Assembly: GCF_000384315.1 (NCBI RefSeq)
Contig: NZ_ARVW01000001.1
Coordinates: 3,410,157-3,474,156, forward strand
Length of the DNA: 64,000 nt
Direction: 5' to 3'
DNA from: Amycolatopsis nigrescens CSC17Ta-90
GTDB taxonomy: Bacteria; Actinomycetota; Actinomycetes; Mycobacteriales; Pseudonocardiaceae
The notes beneath the pieces were generated by a model, which worked only from the letters and a program-made list of their open reading frames with translations, was not told the DNA's origin and did not search any database. How positions within the stretch are numbered: position 1 is the stretch's first letter; every line of letters begins with the position of its first letter. The translations under genes and the position numbers were made by a program. Below are positions 40,121-48,270 of this stretch, piece by piece.

Positions 40121-40758
40121 GCCGCGGCGGCCTTCTGCAAAGCCGCGGTCGCCTGCTCCAGGTCGTCCACAATGGACTTATCGACCGGGTGCCCGGCGGC
40201 GGCCATCCAGTTCGCCAGCATCCGGTGCCCGCCCTCGGTGAGCACCGACTCCGGGTGGAACTGCACACCCTCGATCGGCAGCTCGCGGTGCCGCATGCCC
40301 ATCACCACCCCGGACTCGGTGCGCCCGGTGACCTCGAACTCGGCCGGGATCGTGTCCGGCAGCACGGTCAACGAGTGGTAGCGGGTGGCGGTGAACGGGT
40401 CGGGCAACCCGGCCAGCACCCCGGTGCCGTTGTGCCGCACTTCGCTGGTCTTGCCGTGCAACAGCTCGTGCGCCCTGTCCACGGTGGCGCCCCAGACCGC
40501 GCCGATCGCCTGGTGGCCGAGGCAGACGCCGAGCATCGGAGTGCTTTCCCGCGCGCAGCGGCGGACCACGTCCATGCTCTGCCCGGCCCGCTCCGGAGTT
40601 CCCGGCCCCGGCGAGACCAGCACGCCGTCGAACTCGCCGACCCGCTCGAGGTCGACCACGTCGTTCCGCCACACCGTGCAGTCGGCGCCGAGCTGCGCCA
40701 GGTACTGCACCAGGTTGTAGACGAAGCTGTCGTAGTTGTCGACGACGAGTACACGCAT
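40117..40758 (-). CDS. pabA: glutamine amidotransferase, aminodeoxychorismate/anthranilate synthase component II
   Basis: A 213-residue class I glutamine amidotransferase. The catalytic Cys is in GVCLGHQAIG and the His-Glu pair in VQFHPES; VSPGPGTPERAG is the oxyanion region. It releases ammonia from glutamine for 4-amino-4-deoxychorismate (folate) or anthranilate (tryptophan) synthesis. Next to pknB the orthologue in other actinobacteria is usually called TrpG/PabA, so pabA is a best guess. It is the first gene of a three-gene minus-strand set. Confidence 0.9.
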   Translation of the reverse strand: MRVLVVDNYDSFVYNLVQYLAQLGADCTVWRNDVVDLERVGEFDGVLVSPGPGTPERAGQSMDVVRRCARESTPMLGVCLGHQAIGAVWGATVDRAHELLHGKTSEVRHNGTGVLAGLPDPFTATRYHSLTVLPDTIPAEFEVTGRTESGVVMGMRHRELPIEGVQFHPESVLTEGGHRMLANWMAAAGHPVDKSIVDDLEQATAALQKAAAA

Positions 40759-40808
40759 GGCGTCACTCTACCGACTCCCAGCTGGTGGACCGTACGCCAG
40801 ATCACATT

Positions 40809-40827
40809 TCAGGTTAGGCTAACCTTA
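40809..40827. promoter_or_regulatory. iron box (IdeR/DtxR operator)
   Basis: TCAGGTTAGGCTAACCTTA matches 17 of 19 positions of the DtxR/IdeR consensus TTAGGTTAGGCTAACCTAA. It lies 17 bp before the ferredoxin reductase GTG start, and about 50 bp before the divergent pabA start. Overlap with a likely -10 region implies repression when iron is plentiful. Confidence 0.85.
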
Positions 40828-40843
40828 CTTTAGCCTCGAGGGT

Positions 40844-42196
40844 GTGACCCGTTCTCTTCGTGTGGCCATCGTGGGCGCCGGCCCGGCCGGTATCTACGCC
40901 GCCGACCTGCTCGACAAGTCCGACACTGACGTGCATATCGACCTCTTCGAGCGGATGCCGGCCCCCTTCGGGCTGATCCGCTACGGCGTGGCACCGGACC
41001 ACCCGCGCATCAAGGGCATCGTGCAGGCCCTGCACAAGGTGCTGGACCGGCCGAACATCCGGCTGCTCGGCAATGTGGACTACGGCACCGACATCAAGCT
41101 GGACGACCTGCGTGAGTTCTACGACGCGGTGATCTTCTCCACCGGCGCCTCCGCGGACAGGGCGCTGGACCTGCCCGGCATCGAGCTGCCGGGCAGCCAC
41201 GGCGCGGCCGACTTCGTCTCCTGGTACGACGGGCATCCGGACGTGCCGCGCGAATGGCCGCTGGACGCCACCAGCGTGGCGGTGCTCGGCGTCGGCAACG
41301 TGGCGCTGGACGTGGCCAGGATTCTGGCCAAGACCGCGGACGAGCTGCTCAGCACCGAAATCCCGCCGAACGTCTACCAGGGTTTGAAGACGAGCCCGGT
41401 CACCGACGTGCACGTGTTCGGCAGGCGCGGGCCGGCGCAGGCCAAGTTCACCCCGATGGAGCTGCGCGAGCTGGACCACTCGCCGAACGTCGAGGTGCTC
41501 GTCGACCCGGCGGACATCGAGTTCGACCAGGGTTCGATGGCCGCGATCCGCGGCTCCAAGCAGGTCGACATGGTGGTGAAGACCCTCCAGGAGTGGGCCA
41601 TCCGGGAACCAGGCGGCCGGCCGCGGCGGCTGCATCTGCACTTCTTCCACTCGCCGGCCGAAGTGCTCGGTGAAGGCCGCGTCGCCGGTCTTCGCACCGA
41701 GCGGACCGAGCTGACCGGCGACGGGAACGTGCGCGGCACCGGCGAGTTCCACGACTGGGACGTGCAGGCGGTCTACCGCGCGGTCGGCTATCTGTCCTCG
41801 CACCTGCCGGAGATCCCGTTCGACCACTTCGCCGGCACCGTGCCGAACCAGGCCGGCCGGGTGCTGGACCTGGACGAGCACCAGCTGGCCGGGGTCTACG
41901 TGACCGGCTGGATCAAGCGCGGCCCGGTCGGGCTGATCGGGCACACCAAGGGCGACGCCGCGGAGACCGTGGCCAGCCTGCTCGCGGACGCGGGCACCCT
42001 GCGCGCCCCGGTGCACAACGACCGCGACGCCATCCTCGGCTTTCTCGAAGACCGGCACGTGCCGTTCACCACCTGGGCCGGCTGGGGCCTGCTGGACGAG
42101 CACGAGCGCTCGCTCGGCGCGCCGGAGGGCCGCGAACGGGTGAAGGTGGTCGAGCGCGCGGAAATGGTCCGGGTTTCCCGGGGCCCACGAGACTGA
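40844..42196 (+). CDS. fprA: ferredoxin/flavodoxin-NADP+ reductase, FprA/adrenodoxin-reductase type
   Basis: A 450-residue flavoenzyme. The FAD loop is GAGPAGIYAADLL, the NADP loop is VLGVGNVALDVARIL, and APFGLIRYGVAPDH and GWIKRGPVGLIGH are conserved in adrenodoxin-reductase-like proteins. It passes electrons from NADPH to ferredoxins that serve P450s, siderophore or iron metabolism. The start is GTG at 40844, with only a poor purine run upstream, so the mRNA leader may be very short. An iron box precedes it. A strong U-tailed terminator follows. Confidence 0.9.
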   Translation: MTRSLRVAIVGAGPAGIYAADLLDKSDTDVHIDLFERMPAPFGLIRYGVAPDHPRIKGIVQALHKVLDRPNIRLLGNVDYGTDIKLDDLREFYDAVIFSTGASADRALDLPGIELPGSHGAADFVSWYDGHPDVPREWPLDATSVAVLGVGNVALDVARILAKTADELLSTEIPPNVYQGLKTSPVTDVHVFGRRGPAQAKFTPMELRELDHSPNVEVLVDPADIEFDQGSMAAIRGSKQVDMVVKTLQEWAIREPGGRPRRLHLHFFHSPAEVLGEGRVAGLRTERTELTGDGNVRGTGEFHDWDVQAVYRAVGYLSSHLPEIPFDHFAGTVPNQAGRVLDLDEHQLAGVYVTGWIKRGPVGLIGHTKGDAAETVASLLADAGTLRAPVHNDRDAILGFLEDRHVPFTTWAGWGLLDEHERSLGAPEGRERVKVVERAEMVRVSRGPRD

Positions 42197-42214
42197 AAGA
42201 CCTTCCTCCACAGT

Positions 42215-42255
42215 CCGGTCCGTCGGCAGACCACAGTGCCGGCGGGCCGGGCTTT
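42215..42255 (+). terminator. intrinsic terminator after ferredoxin reductase
   Basis: Thirteen-bp arms at 42215-42227 and 42238-42250, with two G-U pairs and a 10-base loop, followed by GC and a T5 run. It is one of the few hairpins in the window with a clear U-tract. Confidence 0.8.
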
Positions 42256-42396
42256 TTCCCACGTTCGTGCGATCCGCCGAACACGGAGCGAAGTCACCCG
42301 CGTCCAACCCGGTAAAGACTATCGTTTTCTCTTGTCCCGATGGGCGACGGGCGAGTAGCCAATAGTGGTCAAGCACGGCCCCTTGTTGGAGGTTCG

Positions 42397-42789
42397 ATGT
42401 CTCTCGATGTTTCGCCGGCACTGCTGGAAAAGGCCGAGCAAGGTGATGTCACCGACGCGGAGTTCGTCGCCTGCGTACGGGACTCGCTGCCGTACGCCTG
42501 GCAGGTGATCACCACGGTGATCGCGGATCTGGAGGGCTCGGTCGACGGGTTCGCCGACCACGAAACGCCACCGCCGAGCGAGGCCGAACGCGGCCAGCTG
42601 CTGCGCGCGCTGGCCTCGGACTCCATCCGCGGTGGCCTGGAGCGGCACTTCGGGGTGCGGCTCGCCTTCCAGAACTGCCACCGGGTCGGCGCCTTCCGTC
42701 TGTCCGAAGTAGACAGTGACAGGTACCGCGCGTTCGTTTCGGTCCGCGGCCAGCTGCTCAACCAGAGCCCGGAGCTGCGCGACTGCTGA
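42397..42789 (+). CDS. SCO5389-family conserved protein
   Basis: A 130-residue protein with the conserved start MSLDVSPALLEKAEQG and the segments SLPYAW, QTPPP-type HETPPPSE, RGGLERHFGVRLAFQNCHR and a carboxy end in NQSPELRDC. I recall this pattern from the Streptomyces SCO5389 family, a short actinobacterial group without known function. ATG at 42397 follows TTGGAGG. It overlaps the convergent LLM gene by 32 bp. Confidence 0.85.
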   Translation: MSLDVSPALLEKAEQGDVTDAEFVACVRDSLPYAWQVITTVIADLEGSVDGFADHETPPPSEAERGQLLRALASDSIRGGLERHFGVRLAFQNCHRVGAFRLSEVDSDRYRAFVSVRGQLLNQSPELRDC

Positions 42790-43798
42790 CCCGCTCGCGC
42801 ACCGCGGGCAGCACGTCGGCGCCGATCCGCTCGATGTTCTCCAGCGTGCGCTCTCCGACGCCGGCGGCTTCCACCATCATGATCACGTGGGAGACGCCGG
42901 TGTCCCGGATCCCGGCGCACAGCCGCCGCACGCAGTCCTCGGGTGCGCCGATCGGGTGCAGCTCGCAGAGCAGGTCGGTATAGGCCACCGGATCGCGTTT
43001 CGGCCGCGGCCGCCCGTCCACCGTCACATGTGCGGCGAGCCCGTCGGCGAGCCAGCCGGGCAGTGCCGCCCGCACCTCGCGCACCGCGCCCGCCCGGTCG
43101 TCCGCCACCTGGCACAGCACGGTGGACACGTGCCGCGCGCCGGCCTGGCCGCCCGCCGCCCGGTAGGCCGCCACCGTGTCCGCCTTCTCCTGGTCGTCGG
43201 CGTGCATACCGAGCAGCATCGGCAGGCCACGGCCGGCGGCCGTCCGCACCGACGAAGAACCAGGCGACCCGCAGGCCACCAGCACCGGCGGCGTGCTCCG
43301 GCCCGGCACGTGCGGCACCATCGGCACCTCGCGGAAGGCGAACTCCGCGCCGTCCGCACCGACCCGCTCCGCGGTCATCGACCGCAGCAGCAGATCCAGC
43401 CCTTCGGCGAAACCGGTCTCGTAGCGGCCAAGCCCGGTGCCGAACACCTCCAGGTCCTGCCACGGCCCGCCGCGGCCGACCCCGAGCCGGAACCGCCCGC
43501 CGGAGACGATGTCCAGCATCGACCACTGCTCGGCCAGCGCCACCGGATGCGCGGTGGACAGCACGCTGACCGCGGTGCCGATCTCGATCGAATCGGTCCG
43601 CCCCAGCGCGTACGCGGCCAGGGTGACCGCCGACGGGCAGACGCCGTACGGCATGAAGTGGTGCTCCGCGAGCCAGACGTCGTCGAACCCGGCCAGCTCG
43701 GCTGCCCGGATCGCCGCGGTGGAGCGGCGCAGCGCGTCCGCGTCGTCCTGCCCGGGGAACCGGCCGGTGACCAGGAAGACCCCGAACCGCGGCGGCAC
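42758..43798 (-). CDS. LLM-class flavin-dependent oxidoreductase
   Basis: A 346-residue luciferase-like monooxygenase. LAEHHFMPYG, LGVGRGGPWQDLEVFG and RDTGVSHVIMMVE are landmarks of the F420/FMN-dependent bacterial luciferase fold. These enzymes oxidise varied substrates with reduced flavin or F420. GTG at 43798 directly follows the stop of a small membrane protein (TAGGTG junction), so it is translationally linked to the sortase unit. Its last 32 bp overlap the convergent SCO5389-type gene. Substrate unknown. Confidence 0.85.
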   Translation of the reverse strand: MPPRFGVFLVTGRFPGQDDADALRRSTAAIRAAELAGFDDVWLAEHHFMPYGVCPSAVTLAAYALGRTDSIEIGTAVSVLSTAHPVALAEQWSMLDIVSGGRFRLGVGRGGPWQDLEVFGTGLGRYETGFAEGLDLLLRSMTAERVGADGAEFAFREVPMVPHVPGRSTPPVLVACGSPGSSSVRTAAGRGLPMLLGMHADDQEKADTVAAYRAAGGQAGARHVSTVLCQVADDRAGAVREVRAALPGWLADGLAAHVTVDGRPRPKRDPVAYTDLLCELHPIGAPEDCVRRLCAGIRDTGVSHVIMMVEAAGVGERTLENIERIGADVLPAVRERVSSRAAPGSG

Positions 43799-43954
43799 CT
43801 ACTGCACCGACACGTCGTTGAACGGCAGCTTCGGCTCCAGCCACGGGAAGACCACGAACATCAGCAGCGCCACCACGCCGAGCACCAGCACCGCCGCGAG
43901 CGCCACCTTGGCCGCCACCGGCCCCGGTAGCTTCCGCCAGATCCAGCCGTACAT
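43799..43954 (-). CDS. small single-span membrane protein in the sortase unit
   Basis: A 51-residue protein, MYGWIWRKLPGP followed by one membrane helix of about 21 residues (KVALAAVLVLGVVALLMFVV) and a short tail. Its ATG shares one base with the sortase stop (TGATG), so it is translated by coupling. Similar small proteins accompany class E sortases in other actinobacteria, from memory. It may help localise the sortase or act as a chaperone; the function is not known. Confidence 0.75.
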   Translation of the reverse strand: MYGWIWRKLPGPVAAKVALAAVLVLGVVALLMFVVFPWLEPKLPFNDVSVQ

Positions 43955-44853
43955 CAGGCCTCCCCGATCTCGCGCAGCAGATCCGGATAGCCCGAGCCCG
44001 GCGACTTCTGGAACTGGTTGACCAGCACCGAGTGGATGATCAGCCGCTCCCGGTCGGAGAACTGCGGATGGCATGTGGTCAAGGTGAGCAGGGAAGCCTG
44101 CGACGCCTTGGGCAGGGTCGCGGTGGCCCGGTACGGCACCGGCGCGACCGCGTCACCCCGGTTGGGCGCGACGATCTTCCGGCCGACGGTGTCCCCGTAC
44201 AGCCCGCCGCCGGGCTGGGCCGGGTCGCGCAGCGTGCCGACCTTGGCGCACTTCGGGTCACGCCCCTTGCCGTTCGCCCAGTCGGCCAGCTCTTCGGCGT
44301 GCGGCAGCACCCGGTAGACGAAGAAGTCGGTCGAGTTCTCCACCACGATCGCGTCGCAGGAGTTCAGCAGGTCGAGGTCGTTGAACGGGGCGCCCTTGCC
44401 GACCCGGTGCCCGGCGATGCCGAAGTTGCCCGGCTCCCCCGGCAGCGCGGTGTCCTTGTAGTGGCCGGGCCCGACCTCCAGCGACGCCGGGCCGACACCC
44501 TCCTGGATGGTGAACTGGTAGTCCGCGCCGAAGCTCGGGATGTACAGCCTGGCGAAGGCCTTGCCGTCGATCAGGTCCGAGTGCAGCTCGCGGCCCCAGT
44601 CGTCGTCCAGGGTGGAGCTGGCGGCGGCTTGCTTGCCCGCGGAGAACCAGTCGGTGACGTACAGCTCGTAGGCGACGAAGAGCAGGACCACCAGCCCGGC
44701 GGTGATGAGCACCTCGCCGACGCTGCGGACGGCCAGCGTGCTGCGGCCCGGCCGCGGCTCCACCGGCTCGGCCGTAAGCGGGCCGGCGTGCTCGGCTTCC
44801 GGACCGGTGAACGTCCGTTCAGCCGGCCCTTCCGGCTGGTCGTGCGTGGTCAC
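43954..44853 (-). CDS. class E sortase
   Basis: A 299-residue sortase. A membrane helix (VLITAGLVVLLFVAYELYV) lies near residue 55. The catalytic His is in GIAGHRVGKG, the catalytic Cys in TLTTCHPQ and the Arg in DRERLI. Sortase E joins LAXTG-type surface proteins to peptidoglycan in high-GC actinobacteria. GTG at 44853 follows GAAGGGAG. It leads an operon with the 51-residue protein and the LLM enzyme; substrates with sorting signals are not in this window. Confidence 0.92.
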   Translation of the reverse strand: MTTHDQPEGPAERTFTGPEAEHAGPLTAEPVEPRPGRSTLAVRSVGEVLITAGLVVLLFVAYELYVTDWFSAGKQAAASSTLDDDWGRELHSDLIDGKAFARLYIPSFGADYQFTIQEGVGPASLEVGPGHYKDTALPGEPGNFGIAGHRVGKGAPFNDLDLLNSCDAIVVENSTDFFVYRVLPHAEELADWANGKGRDPKCAKVGTLRDPAQPGGGLYGDTVGRKIVAPNRGDAVAPVPYRATATLPKASQASLLTLTTCHPQFSDRERLIIHSVLVNQFQKSPGSGYPDLLREIGEA

Positions 44854-45038
44854 GCAGGCTCCCTTCGAGCGTCATCCGGTGCCCACCGTCACACTCTTGT
44901 GATCCGCTGGGCGACAAGGACGGCTCGCCCCGGTTCTTGCGCGTCCTCGATTACGTTAACGTGTTCACGAAGCACTGGTTGCGCACCCGATAGTGCCAAC
45001 GACGCACAGACTCACCCGAACGTCACGCGAGGACTCTC

Positions 45039-45305
45039 ATGCCCAAGTCGAAGGTCCGAAAGAAGACGGCGTACACCCCGCCGACCGACCGGCGCACGCC
45101 GGTGAAGGTGCGTGCCGCGGGGCCGTCCCACATTGTCTACAAGAGCGTGATGTTCGGCCTGATGCTGCTCGGGCTGCTCTGGCTGGTGGTGAACTACATC
45201 GCCGGGGAGAAGATCGGCTTCATGGCCGAGCTCGGCAACGTGAACTTCGCGATCGGCTTCGCGCTGATGATCGCCGGCCTGTTGATGACCATGAAGTGGC
45301 GCTAG
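45039..45305 (+). CDS. crgA: cell division protein CrgA
   Basis: An 88-residue protein with the basic amino-terminal tail MPKSKVRKKTAYTPPTD and two membrane helices (FGLMLLGLLWLVVNYI and FAIGFALMIAGLLM). CrgA coordinates Z-ring timing and recruits wall-synthesis proteins in sporulating and rod-shaped actinobacteria. GAGGA lies five bases before the ATG. Its position between the pkn operon and gyrA matches the usual actinobacterial order. Confidence 0.94.
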   Translation: MPKSKVRKKTAYTPPTDRRTPVKVRAAGPSHIVYKSVMFGLMLLGLLWLVVNYIAGEKIGFMAELGNVNFAIGFALMIAGLLMTMKWR

Positions 45306-45375
45306 ATCCCCAGGTCGAGATGATTACTCCGGATGGCGGCTTGACACCAAATTACACCGGTGTGACTCATCCCCA

Positions 45376-45813
45376 GTGTGGATAACCCCTGTGGATAACT
45401 ACCCGGCACGCTGGGCGCCGCGCCCGGCGGTGCTCGCCGTCGGCTGGCTGCTGGCCGGTTCCCTGGCGGCCGGAGCAACGATAGCGGCGCTGTCCGGCGA
45501 CCTCCCCGGGGCCGTCCTGTTCGGTGCCGGGGCGGTTGTGCTAGCCGTGGCCGCCGGCTTCGGCACGCTGCTCCGGCCACGGCTCGCGGCCGGCCAGGAC
45601 GGTATCCGGGTCCGCACCGTGAACGGCGTGCACGAGCTGGCCTGGCACGAGGTCCGGGTCCGGCTGGCCGGCACCCGCCGGCTCGGCCGGGACAGCTCCA
45701 CCCTCGAACTGGACGCCGACGAGCGGTTCTTCGTGCTCGGCCGGCTCGACCTCGGCGAAGACCCCCGCGAAGTGCTGGACGTGCTCACCGCGCTGCGCGC
45801 CGGCCGGCTCTAG
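45376..45813 (+). CDS. PH-domain-containing membrane protein
   Basis: A 145-residue protein with two membrane helices (about residues 20-65) and a carboxy-terminal bacterial PH-like domain (GIRVRTVNGVHELAWHEVRVR). Such proteins are often cell-envelope associated. The start is uncertain: GTG at 45376, with GTG 45391 as an alternative; neither has a ribosome-binding site. A TTGACA at 45342-45347 could place the transcription start near 45376, which would give a leaderless message. Stop overlaps the rhomboid stop at the palindromic CTAG. Confidence 0.75.
   Translation: MWITPVDNYPARWAPRPAVLAVGWLLAGSLAAGATIAALSGDLPGAVLFGAGAVVLAVAAGFGTLLRPRLAAGQDGIRVRTVNGVHELAWHEVRVRLAGTRRLGRDSSTLELDADERFFVLGRLDLGEDPREVLDVLTALRAGRL
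45377..45398. promoter_or_regulatory. two perfect DnaA boxes in tandem
   Basis: TGTGGATAA occurs at 45377-45385 and again at 45390-45398, both in the same orientation and 13 bp apart. This equals the reverse complement of TTATCCACA. They overlap the start region of the PH-domain gene. Confidence 0.8.
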
Positions 45814-46757
45814 CGAGCCAGATAGCAGTTCAGCTCGGACCCGACGTACCGGCAGTACACCCCGGCCAGCTGCGCGTCGCGGTAGAGGTACAGCCCGACC
45901 AGCGCGATCAGCAGCACCACCACCGTGCCCGCCTGCCAGCCGGCGCGACCCTTCGCCGGGGCGTAGAGCATGGCCGCCATCGCCAGCACGCCCACCACCA
46001 GGCCGCCGACGTGGGCGTAGAGCGAAATACCGGGGATGGCGTAGGTGATCACCAGGTTCAGCACGATGGTGCCGATGGCGAAGCCGGGGTTGAGCTTCAG
46101 CCGCAGCACCGCGACCAGCAGGCCGCCCATCAGCCCGTAGAGCGCGCCGGAGGCACCCGCGGTCGGCCCGTTCGGGTCGCTGAACTGGTAGACGGCCACC
46201 GAGCCGCCGAGCAGCGAGACGAAGTAGACCGCGGTGAAGCGGATCTTGCCGAGCAGCAGCTCCAGGTCCCGGCCGAGCACCCACAGCGCGAACATGTTCA
46301 CCGCGATGTGCAGCAGGCCGTAGTGCAGGAAACCCGAGGTGATCAGCCGCCACCACTCGCCGCCGGCGACGCCGTACGGCCACAGCACGCCGTCCTGCTG
46401 GAGCTGCGAGTTCTGGTTGTCCATCGGGCTGCCGGACTGCAGCACGGTGATCAGGTAGACCAGCACGTTCAACGCGATCAGCACCGGGGTGACGATCGGC
46501 CGTCTGGCCAGCTTGGCCCCCGCCACGGTGCGTTCGCCGTAGTCCAGCGAACGGTACTGCCGTTGCTGGGCGCGCTGTTGTTGCCGGCCAGCCTGTACGC
46601 AGTCGACGCACTGCGAACCCACGGACGCCTCGCGAAGGCAGTCCGGGCAGGCGGGCCGGCCACAGCGGACACAACTCAGGCCGGTGGCACGGTCCGGGTG
46701 CCACCAGCAGCCTGGCAGCGCTTGCTGGGGATACGGGGAGTACGGCGGTTGGCTCAC
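45810..46757 (-). CDS. rhomboid-family intramembrane serine protease
   Basis: A 315-residue protein. The amino-terminal part has a treble-cysteine zinc-binding module (WWHPDRATGLSCVRCGRPAC, CVDC). The rhomboid domain has about six helices with the catalytic Ser in GASGALYG and His in AHVGGLVVG, plus the loop EWWRLITSGFLH. It cleaves membrane-embedded substrates. GTG at 46757 is chosen for its conserved start SQPPYSPYPQQ; TTG at 46775 is an alternative. The stop overlaps the convergent gene's stop. Confidence 0.9.
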   Translation of the reverse strand: MSQPPYSPYPQQALPGCWWHPDRATGLSCVRCGRPACPDCLREASVGSQCVDCVQAGRQQQRAQQRQYRSLDYGERTVAGAKLARRPIVTPVLIALNVLVYLITVLQSGSPMDNQNSQLQQDGVLWPYGVAGGEWWRLITSGFLHYGLLHIAVNMFALWVLGRDLELLLGKIRFTAVYFVSLLGGSVAVYQFSDPNGPTAGASGALYGLMGGLLVAVLRLKLNPGFAIGTIVLNLVITYAIPGISLYAHVGGLVVGVLAMAAMLYAPAKGRAGWQAGTVVVLLIALVGLYLYRDAQLAGVYCRYVGSELNCYLAR

Positions 46758-46787
46758 TGCGACCAACCTACCCAAAAACCCCCGGGG

Positions 46788-47348
46788 TCAGCCTTCGCGG
46801 TTGATTTCGACCTTTTCGATCACCACGTCTTCGAGCGGCTTGTCGGCCACCCCGGTCGCCGTACGGGCGATCGAGTCCACGACGTTGCGCGACTCCTGGT
46901 CGGCCACCTCGCCGAAGATCGTGTGCTTGAAGTTCAGGTGCGTGGTCGGCGCGACCGTGATGAAGAACTGCGAGCCGTTGGTGCCGGGCCCGGCGTTCGC
47001 CATCGCGAGCAGGTACGGCTTGTTGAACTGCAGCTCCGGGTGGAACTCGTCGCCGAACTTGTAGCCGGGGCCACCGCGCCCGGTGCCGGTCGGGTCGCCG
47101 CCCTGCAGCATGAACCCGTCGATCACCCGGTGGAAGATCGAACCGTCGTAGAACGGCCCCGACGTCTCCCCCTTCGCGTTCGGCTGGGTGTAGTCCTTGC
47201 TGCCCTCGGCGAGACCGACGAAGTTGCCCACTGTCTTGGGGGCGTGGTCGGGGAAGAGGTTGAGGTGAATATCGCCCTGGTTGGTGTGCAACGTGGCCTT
47301 CAGGCCTCCACCAACGAGGGATCCGTTGCTTTCAGTCACGAGACTCAT
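46788..47348 (-). CDS. ppiA: cyclophilin-type peptidyl-prolyl isomerase
   Basis: A 186-residue single-domain cyclophilin. FHRVIDGFMLQGGDPTGTG, the NAGPGTNGSQFFIT motif with the catalytic Arg/Gln region, and HTIFGEV are conserved. There is no signal peptide, so it acts in the cytoplasm on proline bonds. ATG at 47348 lacks a strong ribosome-binding site. In mycobacteria ppiA also lies near the rhomboid gene and gyrA, supporting the symbol. Confidence 0.93.
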   Translation of the reverse strand: MSLVTESNGSLVGGGLKATLHTNQGDIHLNLFPDHAPKTVGNFVGLAEGSKDYTQPNAKGETSGPFYDGSIFHRVIDGFMLQGGDPTGTGRGGPGYKFGDEFHPELQFNKPYLLAMANAGPGTNGSQFFITVAPTTHLNFKHTIFGEVADQESRNVVDSIARTATGVADKPLEDVVIEKVEINREG

Positions 47349-47437
47349 CGTGCCATCTGCGGCACGATGGGACGGAAAGGGGCACGATAGGTTACAAGCA
47401 ACGAAGCAAAATCCAAACGATTGACGAGGTGAAGGCC

Positions 47438-48199
47438 ATGACTCGGGCCGCGGATTCGGTGGGTGAGTCGGCGAAGACCGGTTTGCTCGGCCTGCGTAAA
47501 CGCGCTGTCGAAGCTGGTCAGGCGGGGGCAGAGGCGGCAGCACAGGTCGCAGAGGTCGCCGAGCGGAAGCTCACTGAGGGCGCCGACGTCGCACGCAAGG
47601 AGGCCGGCAAGACCAGCCGCCGGGCTCGCAAGAAGCTGGCCCGCAAGGCCGGACACACCCGCAAGGAGCTGGCTCGCAGCTCGAAGCAGGCACGAAAGGA
47701 AGCGGCCGCCAGGGTGGAGGAGCTGAAGAAGCCCGGCCGCAAGGCGAAGAAGGCGGCCATCAAGGCGGCCAAGGCGGGCGGGCAGTCCAAGCGCCGCGGC
47801 AAGAAGGACTTCAAGAGCGCGAAGAAGGAGTTCAAGAGCGCTCTGGTGGAGGCCAAGTCCGCGGCGAAGGGCGAGCGCAAGCGCCGCAAGTGGCCGCTGG
47901 TGCTCGGCCTCGGCGCGGTCGCCGCCGGTGCCGCCTACGCCCTCCGCCCGAAGCCGCAGCCGCCGGTGGCCCCGTCGCCGCCGCGCAGCACGCCGAACTC
48001 GGCCGCGACGCCGAAACCGGCAGAGCCGGCCAAGCCCGCCGCGAAGCCGGCCGAACCGGCGAAGCCCGAGGCAAAACCGGAAGCGAAGGCCACGCCGAAG
48101 CCCCCGGCCAAGCCCGCTTCGGCGAAGCCCGAAGCCAAGCCCGCGCCGCGCAACGGCCAGCAGGCGAGCAACCCGAGCAGCACCGAGAAGAAGAACTAG
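47438..48199 (+). CDS. Lys/Ala-rich H1-like protein with membrane helix and Pro-rich tail
   Basis: A 253-residue protein of unusual composition. Residues 1-150 are rich in Lys, Ala and Arg, with repeats like RKAGHTRKELARSSKQARKE resembling histone H1-type sequences and coiled-coil apolipoprotein-like helices. One hydrophobic segment (WPLVLGLGAVAAGAAYAL) is near residue 155, followed by a PAKP/EAKP-rich tail. ATG at 47438 has GAGG eight bases upstream. It is divergent from ppiA. It could bind DNA or anionic cell-wall polymers at the membrane; the function is not established. Confidence 0.7.
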   Translation: MTRAADSVGESAKTGLLGLRKRAVEAGQAGAEAAAQVAEVAERKLTEGADVARKEAGKTSRRARKKLARKAGHTRKELARSSKQARKEAAARVEELKKPGRKAKKAAIKAAKAGGQSKRRGKKDFKSAKKEFKSALVEAKSAAKGERKRRKWPLVLGLGAVAAGAAYALRPKPQPPVAPSPPRSTPNSAATPKPAEPAKPAAKPAEPAKPEAKPEAKATPKPPAKPASAKPEAKPAPRNGQQASNPSSTEKKN

Positions 48200-48211
48200 C
48201 ACCGACGGCAA

Positions 48212-48251
48212 AAGGCGGGCCGGGCAACCGATCGGTTGCCCGGCCCGCCTT
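48212..48251. terminator. bidirectional terminator
   Basis: A perfect 40-bp palindrome with 20-bp arms, AAGGCGGGCCGGGCAACCGA and its complement, between the convergent H1-like and 150-residue genes. In RNA it forms a very strong hairpin, and the ends AAAA/TT give short U-runs either way. Confidence 0.8.
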
Positions 48252-48270
48252 CGTTCGCGGTGCGGCTAGC

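Noticed and set aside
42369..43844. Long minus-strand open frame overlapping the LLM gene in another frame
   Set aside because: It is Arg/Ala/Gly-rich with no family match, while the chosen LLM frame has clear conserved motifs.
45377..45398. Origin of replication at the DnaA-box pair
   Set aside because: Two boxes are too few, no AT-rich unwinding region is present, and the gene order puts oriC beyond the right edge next to dnaA and dnaN.
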